64,000 nt of DNA from Natronorubrum halalkaliphilum (lineage in GTDB: Archaea; Halobacteriota; Halobacteria; Halobacteriales; Natrialbaceae): the NCBI RefSeq assembly GCF_009834785.1, contig NZ_WUYX01000069.1, forward strand, positions 62,001-126,000, written 5' to 3'. The position numbers were made by a program, and so were the translations under genes. The notes beneath the pieces were generated by a model, which saw only the letters and a program-made list of their open reading frames with translations, had not been told where the DNA came from and did no database searches. Shown here in pieces: positions 60,690-64,000 of the stretch (positions are counted from its first letter, which is position 1; every line of letters begins with the position of its first letter).

Positions 60690-61811
60690 ATGATCGACGA
60701 AACCGTTATCGAAACCCGACTCGAGCGAGCCCGCGAGGGGTTGGACGACGCGGGAGCCGACGCAGTCGTCTGCTTCCCGAGTTCGAACATGTACTACCTC
60801 TCGGGGTTTGACGACGAGCCGATGGAACGCCACCTGTTCCTGTTCGTCACAACCGAGACGGCGTTGTTCGTCGCACCCGAGATGTACGACGCCCAGATCA
60901 AAGACGAGTCCCCAATTACGGACGTCCGCGCGTGGGGCGACGACGAAGATCCGACGGCGCTCCTCGAGACGGTCGGCGACGAACTCGATCTCGGGGGCGG
61001 CCGCCTGCTGGTCGACGACCGCATGTGGGCCCTGTTCACTCAGGACCTCCGGGCGACGTTCCCCGAGGCCTCGTTCGGCCTCGCGAGCGAGGTTCTCGAG
61101 GGGCTCCGGATTCGAAAGGACGAGGCCGAACTCGAGCGCCTCCGCGAGGCGGCGCGGCTATCTGACGCCGTCAGCGAGGAGATTCGCGCGCTCGGCGCGG
61201 ACGCGATCGGCATGACCGAACGCGAACTCGCGGCCGAGATCGAGGATCGACTCGCCGCGGTCGGCGGCGACGGCGTCTCCTTCGAAACCGTCGTCGGCTC
61301 CGGCCCGAACGGGGCTCGGCCACACCACCGCCACGGCGAACGCACGATCGAATCCGGCGACCCCGTCGTCCTCGATTTCGGAACCTGGTTCGAGGGCTAT
61401 CCCGGCGACCAGACCCGAACCGTCGTGTTCGACGGCGAGCCGTCCGAGACGTTCCGCGAGGTTCACGAGGCCGTCCTCGACGCCCACAACGCCGGCGTCG
61501 AGGCCGTCGAACCGGGCGTGGAGGCCCGCGAGGTCGATCGCGCCGCCCGCGAGGTACTCGAGGACCGGGGCTACGGCGAGGCGTTCATCCACCGGACGGG
61601 CCACGGGGTCGGCCTCGACGTTCACGAGCCGCCGTACATCACGAGCGAGAACGACCGCGAACTCGAGCCGGGAATGGTCTGTAGCGTCGAACCCGGCGTC
61701 TACCTCGAGGGCGAGTTCGGCGTCCGCATCGAGGATCTGGTCGTCGTCACCGAGGACGGCTGCGAGCGGCTGAACGATTCGCCGCGAACGTGGCGGCCGC
61801 TCGACGAGTAG
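60690..61811 (+). CDS. M24 family aminopeptidase (Xaa-Pro dipeptidase-like)
   Basis: A 373-aa protein with the creatinase-like N-domain (VVCFPSSNMYYLSGFDDEPM) and pita-bread C-domain. Metal ligands are in PVVLDFGTWFEGYPGDQTRT (two Asp), HRTGHGVGLDVHEPPYI (His), SVEPGVYLEGEFGVRIEDL (two Glu). It probably hydrolyses the N-carbamoyl or dipeptide-like product of the hydantoinase, or X-Pro peptides; in hyuAB clusters the former fits the context (inference). Confidence 0.9.
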   Translation: MIDETVIETRLERAREGLDDAGADAVVCFPSSNMYYLSGFDDEPMERHLFLFVTTETALFVAPEMYDAQIKDESPITDVRAWGDDEDPTALLETVGDELDLGGGRLLVDDRMWALFTQDLRATFPEASFGLASEVLEGLRIRKDEAELERLREAARLSDAVSEEIRALGADAIGMTERELAAEIEDRLAAVGGDGVSFETVVGSGPNGARPHHRHGERTIESGDPVVLDFGTWFEGYPGDQTRTVVFDGEPSETFREVHEAVLDAHNAGVEAVEPGVEAREVDRAAREVLEDRGYGEAFIHRTGHGVGLDVHEPPYITSENDRELEPGMVCSVEPGVYLEGEFGVRIEDLVVVTEDGCERLNDSPRTWRPLDE

Positions 61812-61837
61812 GAGGTGCCGGACTCGAGGCGTCCCAC

Positions 61838-61857
61838 TGGCCGGCCGGCATTTTTTT
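61838..61857 (+). terminator. GC-hairpin plus T-run terminator after the M24 gene
   Basis: TGGCCGGCCGGCA followed by seven T residues (61851-61857), 40 bp after the M24 stop. The palindromic GGCCGGCC and T-run are the expected archaeal terminator form for the plus-strand hyuAB-M24 transcript. Confidence 0.5.
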
Positions 61858-61984
61858 GGCTGGGGACGGCTGTGTGATCTCTCGAGTCGCTCGAGGATGA
61901 ACGCGGTGTCCGAGAGCGCCGATCAGCCGAAGACGTTGTCGAATGCGGTCGCGAGGCGACCGCATGCAGCGCAAAAGTTCGGTT

Positions 61985-62968
61985 CTAGAACAGGTGCTTT
62001 TCCTCGTCCAGTAACTGCGCGGGGCCACCGACGTCCCAGGTGGTCGTGGAGACGCCGCAGTCCGAGATCGCTTCTTCGACTTCTTCGGCGTGTTCCTCGG
62101 TGGTGTTGACGTAGACGCTGGCACCCGTGTCCGTCGAGAAGTAGACCGGAATGTCCTCTTCTTCGCGAAGTTTTCGCACGCGGTTGAAGATCTCGAGCGT
62201 GGCGGGCTGCCAGTAGACCCAGCCCTTCGGACCGGTCATCGTGGTCGCGGCCAGCGATAGCGAGTCCTGTTCAGCGAGTTCGAACGCGGTCTCGAACTCG
62301 TTGTTCCGCAGGGCATCGCGCATCTCGGCGATCTGGCCGTGGATGTGGGCGTTCCTGGCCTGGAACATGTGGCTGTCGGCGGCCTCATCGTGGGCGTCTT
62401 CGGTCTCCTTGTGGTAGGGGACAAGTCCGACGATGATCTTGAGGTCCTCGTGGAGATCGGTCGGAATTCGCCGAGAGCGGCAGTCCTCGTCGTTCAGTCC
62501 CGTGTGTAGCTGGGAGAACGCACCGGTGACCGCTCGAGCGGCCGAAGCCGAGCCGACGCGGGCGATAGTCGAGATTTCCTGTCGCGAGGCGTCGAGGTCG
62601 GCCGCTTCGGCGAGCGCCATCGCGGCGGCCGCAAAGCCCGAGGAAGACGATCCCAGCCCGACGTTCGAGGGGAAGCTGTTCTCGCTCTCGAGCCGAACGG
62701 GGTAGACGGTGTGTGCGGCGTCGGACTTCGAGCGCGCCTTTTCGACGACGGCTTCGACGCGCTCGTAGGCGCGGCCGTCGAGTTCCTCGCCGTCGACGAC
62801 GAAGGTGTCCTCCTCGTAGTCCATCGAGAACTCGACGGTGGTACGAGTGTGGCTCGGTGCCGTACAGAGGCTGATACTGTCGTGGTACGGAAGCCGCTTG
62901 ATATCGTCGCGCATTCCGTGATACTTGACCAACCCCTGAATCGGGTGGGCCATGGCGGTCGCTTTCAT
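61985..62968 (-). CDS. mvaD: Phosphomevalonate decarboxylase (MvaD family, haloarchaeal type)
   Basis: A 327-aa GHMP-fold enzyme making isopentenyl phosphate in the archaeal mevalonate pathway; haloarchaeal homologues act on mevalonate-5-phosphate (family knowledge). GLVKYHGMRDDIKRLPYHDS at the N-terminus, NVGLGSSSSGFAAAAMALAE (phosphate loop), RVGSASAARAVTGAFSQLHT and PVYFSTDTGASVYVN (catalytic Asp region) are present. The ATG at 62968 fits a CTTTAAGC box 27 nt upstream, so a leaderless mRNA. Sits alone at the end of the catabolic region. Confidence 0.92.
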   Translation of the reverse strand: MKATAMAHPIQGLVKYHGMRDDIKRLPYHDSISLCTAPSHTRTTVEFSMDYEEDTFVVDGEELDGRAYERVEAVVEKARSKSDAAHTVYPVRLESENSFPSNVGLGSSSSGFAAAAMALAEAADLDASRQEISTIARVGSASAARAVTGAFSQLHTGLNDEDCRSRRIPTDLHEDLKIIVGLVPYHKETEDAHDEAADSHMFQARNAHIHGQIAEMRDALRNNEFETAFELAEQDSLSLAATTMTGPKGWVYWQPATLEIFNRVRKLREEEDIPVYFSTDTGASVYVNTTEEHAEEVEEAISDCGVSTTTWDVGGPAQLLDEEKHLF

Positions 62969-62990
62969 ATCCGGATACGCGGATGAAGAC

Positions 62991-62998
62991 CGCTTAAA
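62991..62998 (-). promoter_or_regulatory. TATA box of mvaD
   Basis: The minus-strand CTTTAAGC lies about 27 nt before the ATG at 62968 and fixes that start over in-frame alternatives at 63004 and 62953. Confidence 0.5.
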
Positions 62999-63176
62999 GG
63001 TCACGGCATCCGAGCGACTGGTCCGACCGGCGATTCAATTCGAGTAGCCGGCACAGATGGGATTCAGCTTGCTGATAGTAGCCACTGGAAGTCGGTGCAC
63101 ACCCGATCGCCGACAGCTGTGCGATCGGTGTGTAAACAGTTCAGTTGTTACTATACAACGGGTCCGTCCGAGACAC

Positions 63177-63605
63177 CTACCGAACGACCGTCACCGGAAC
63201 GGGAGCGCGTTCGACGACGAGATTCGCAGTGCTTCCCAGACGCAAGCCGTCGACGCCGCGCTGTCCCCGATTCCCCATGACGATCTGGTCGATATCCGTA
63301 TCCTCGCTGTAGGCGATGATCGCCTGCGGAGGGTTCCCGACCGAGGTCGCGGTCTCGAGCGCCGACTCTCCCTCGTCGACAGCGTCTCGAGCGTCCTCGA
63401 AGAGGGCGGCCGCCGCCGCTTGCTGTTCGTCGTGCCACTCGTCGGACAGCGGCGGCAGTTGGTCCTCGGCGTCGGGGACCACTGCGAACGGATCGATCGC
63501 GTGAAAGAGGACGATTCGCGCGTCGGAAAACGTCTCGAGGGCGTACTCGAGTGCGGCCTGTGCGTGAGTCGAGCCGTCGTGTGGGACGAGAATCGTATCC
63601 GCCAT
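63177..63605 (-). CDS. UspA domain universal stress protein
   Basis: A 142-aa UspA domain: ADTILVPHDGSTHAQAALEY at the start, IVMGNRGQRGVDGLRLGSTA with the GxxGx9GS ATP-binding pattern, and NLVVERAPVPVTVVR at the end. Nucleotide-binding stress protein. A GATTTACTA box about 28 nt upstream suggests a leaderless transcript. The next upstream gene on the same strand is another UspA. Confidence 0.92.
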   Translation of the reverse strand: MADTILVPHDGSTHAQAALEYALETFSDARIVLFHAIDPFAVVPDAEDQLPPLSDEWHDEQQAAAAALFEDARDAVDEGESALETATSVGNPPQAIIAYSEDTDIDQIVMGNRGQRGVDGLRLGSTANLVVERAPVPVTVVR

Positions 63606-63777
63606 GGGTTTCTCGTAGGTCGGTGACGATAGTAAATCCACGCCACGAGGCGCGCGTGCTCGGGCGGCGTCGAGACGGTGTCCGTTCAATCCCGCTTCTC
63701 GCGTTGTTCGTCGTGGTTCCCGTCGAGTTCGTCGGCTGGAACGACGATGACGGTTGCAACGAGTATCGAGACCGCGA

Positions 63778-64000
63778 TTACCGAACGACGATAACCGGGG
63801 TCGGCGCTCGACGCACGACGCTTTCCGCAACGCTGCCCAGCAGGATTCTGGAGACGCCCTCGCGGCCGTGACTGCCGACGACGATCGAGTCGAACCCGTC
63901 CGTTTCGGCGCGGTCGACGATGACGTGATCCGGCTGTCCGGTATCGACGTCGGTATCGATCTCGTGACCGAGCTCGTCGGCGATCGCCGCCGCGTCATCG
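63778..64000 (-). CDS. UspA domain protein, C-terminal part (continues past the right edge)
   Basis: The visible about 73 residues read RAETDGFDSIVVGSHGREGV then SRILLGSVAESVVRRAPTPV, ending VIVVR, the second half of a UspA domain with the ATP-binding G-2x-G-9x-GS pattern. The N-terminal half lies beyond the edge. Paralogous to the adjacent UspA gene. Confidence 0.88.
   Translation of the reverse strand, partial: DDAAAIADELGHEIDTDVDTGQPDHVIVDRAETDGFDSIVVGSHGREGVSRILLGSVAESVVRRAPTPVIVVR

Overview
The window is a stretch of haloarchaeal chromosome. It is GC-rich, with strongly C/G-biased third codon positions, very acidic proteins, twin-arginine/lipobox signal peptides and many leaderless genes with a TATA-like box about 26-30 nt before the start codon. 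Archaeal information genes (TFE, FEN1, RNase P component 4), a haloarchaeal-type phosphomevalonate decarboxylase and HalOD1/DICT signalling domains all fit. The style suggests Natrialbaceae (Natrinema/Haloterrigena-like), but that placement is inference.

Layout. 0-4.7 kb: chemotaxis block (cheA 5' part, cheB, cheY, a cheW with an acidic insert, and a divergent small cheW). 4.7-6.6 kb: tfe followed by two linked haloarchaeal genes. 6.9-12.5 kb: housekeeping (MBL hydrolase, acyl-CoA ligase, LolA-like lipoprotein, MscS, YhbY, RNase P Rpp21). 12.5-18.6 kb: a gene remnant, then two tandem copies of a two-gene module, each a family-5 solute-binding lipoprotein followed by a PAP2-type membrane phosphatase. 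By internal comparison with the ordinary binding protein at 49.6-51.2 kb, these two binding proteins are circularly permuted, and no permease or ATPase lies beside them. 18.7-28.6 kb: mixed conserved genes (two related exported/membrane proteins, DUF2797, BsuPI, CbiX plus DR2241, Trm112, purA). 28.9-35.7 kb: a very long acidic-linker protein, UPF0058, DUF998, an orphan ABC ATPase with a DtxR-like operator, and a Trm9-like methyltransferase. 36.0 kb: tRNA-Gly(UCC). 36.2-41.3 kb: sensory cluster (six-PAS histidine kinase, HalOD1, DICT, HTH) studded with palindromic elements. 41.4-45.1 kb: acetyltransferase, FEN1, FAD oxidoreductase, Lrp/AsnC regulator.

45.4-61.8 kb is a coherent catabolic region. 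On the minus strand hyuA-hyuB, an Asp/Glu/hydantoin-type racemase, a peptide-type binding protein and a complete DppBCDF transporter; on the plus strand a second hyuA-hyuB pair with an M24 peptidase; a cupin lies between. Together they look like uptake and ATP-dependent opening of hydantoin/oxoproline-like rings. The window closes with mvaD and two UspA genes, the last cut by the edge.

Miniature palindromic elements recur. There are three 82-bp copies (19.6, 39.3 and 40.0 kb), one with its hairpin loop inverted; a distinct 109-bp terminal-inverted-repeat element (35.7 kb); and degenerate relatives. Several abut TGA stop codons. No CRISPR array, rRNA, transposase gene or prophage was seen.
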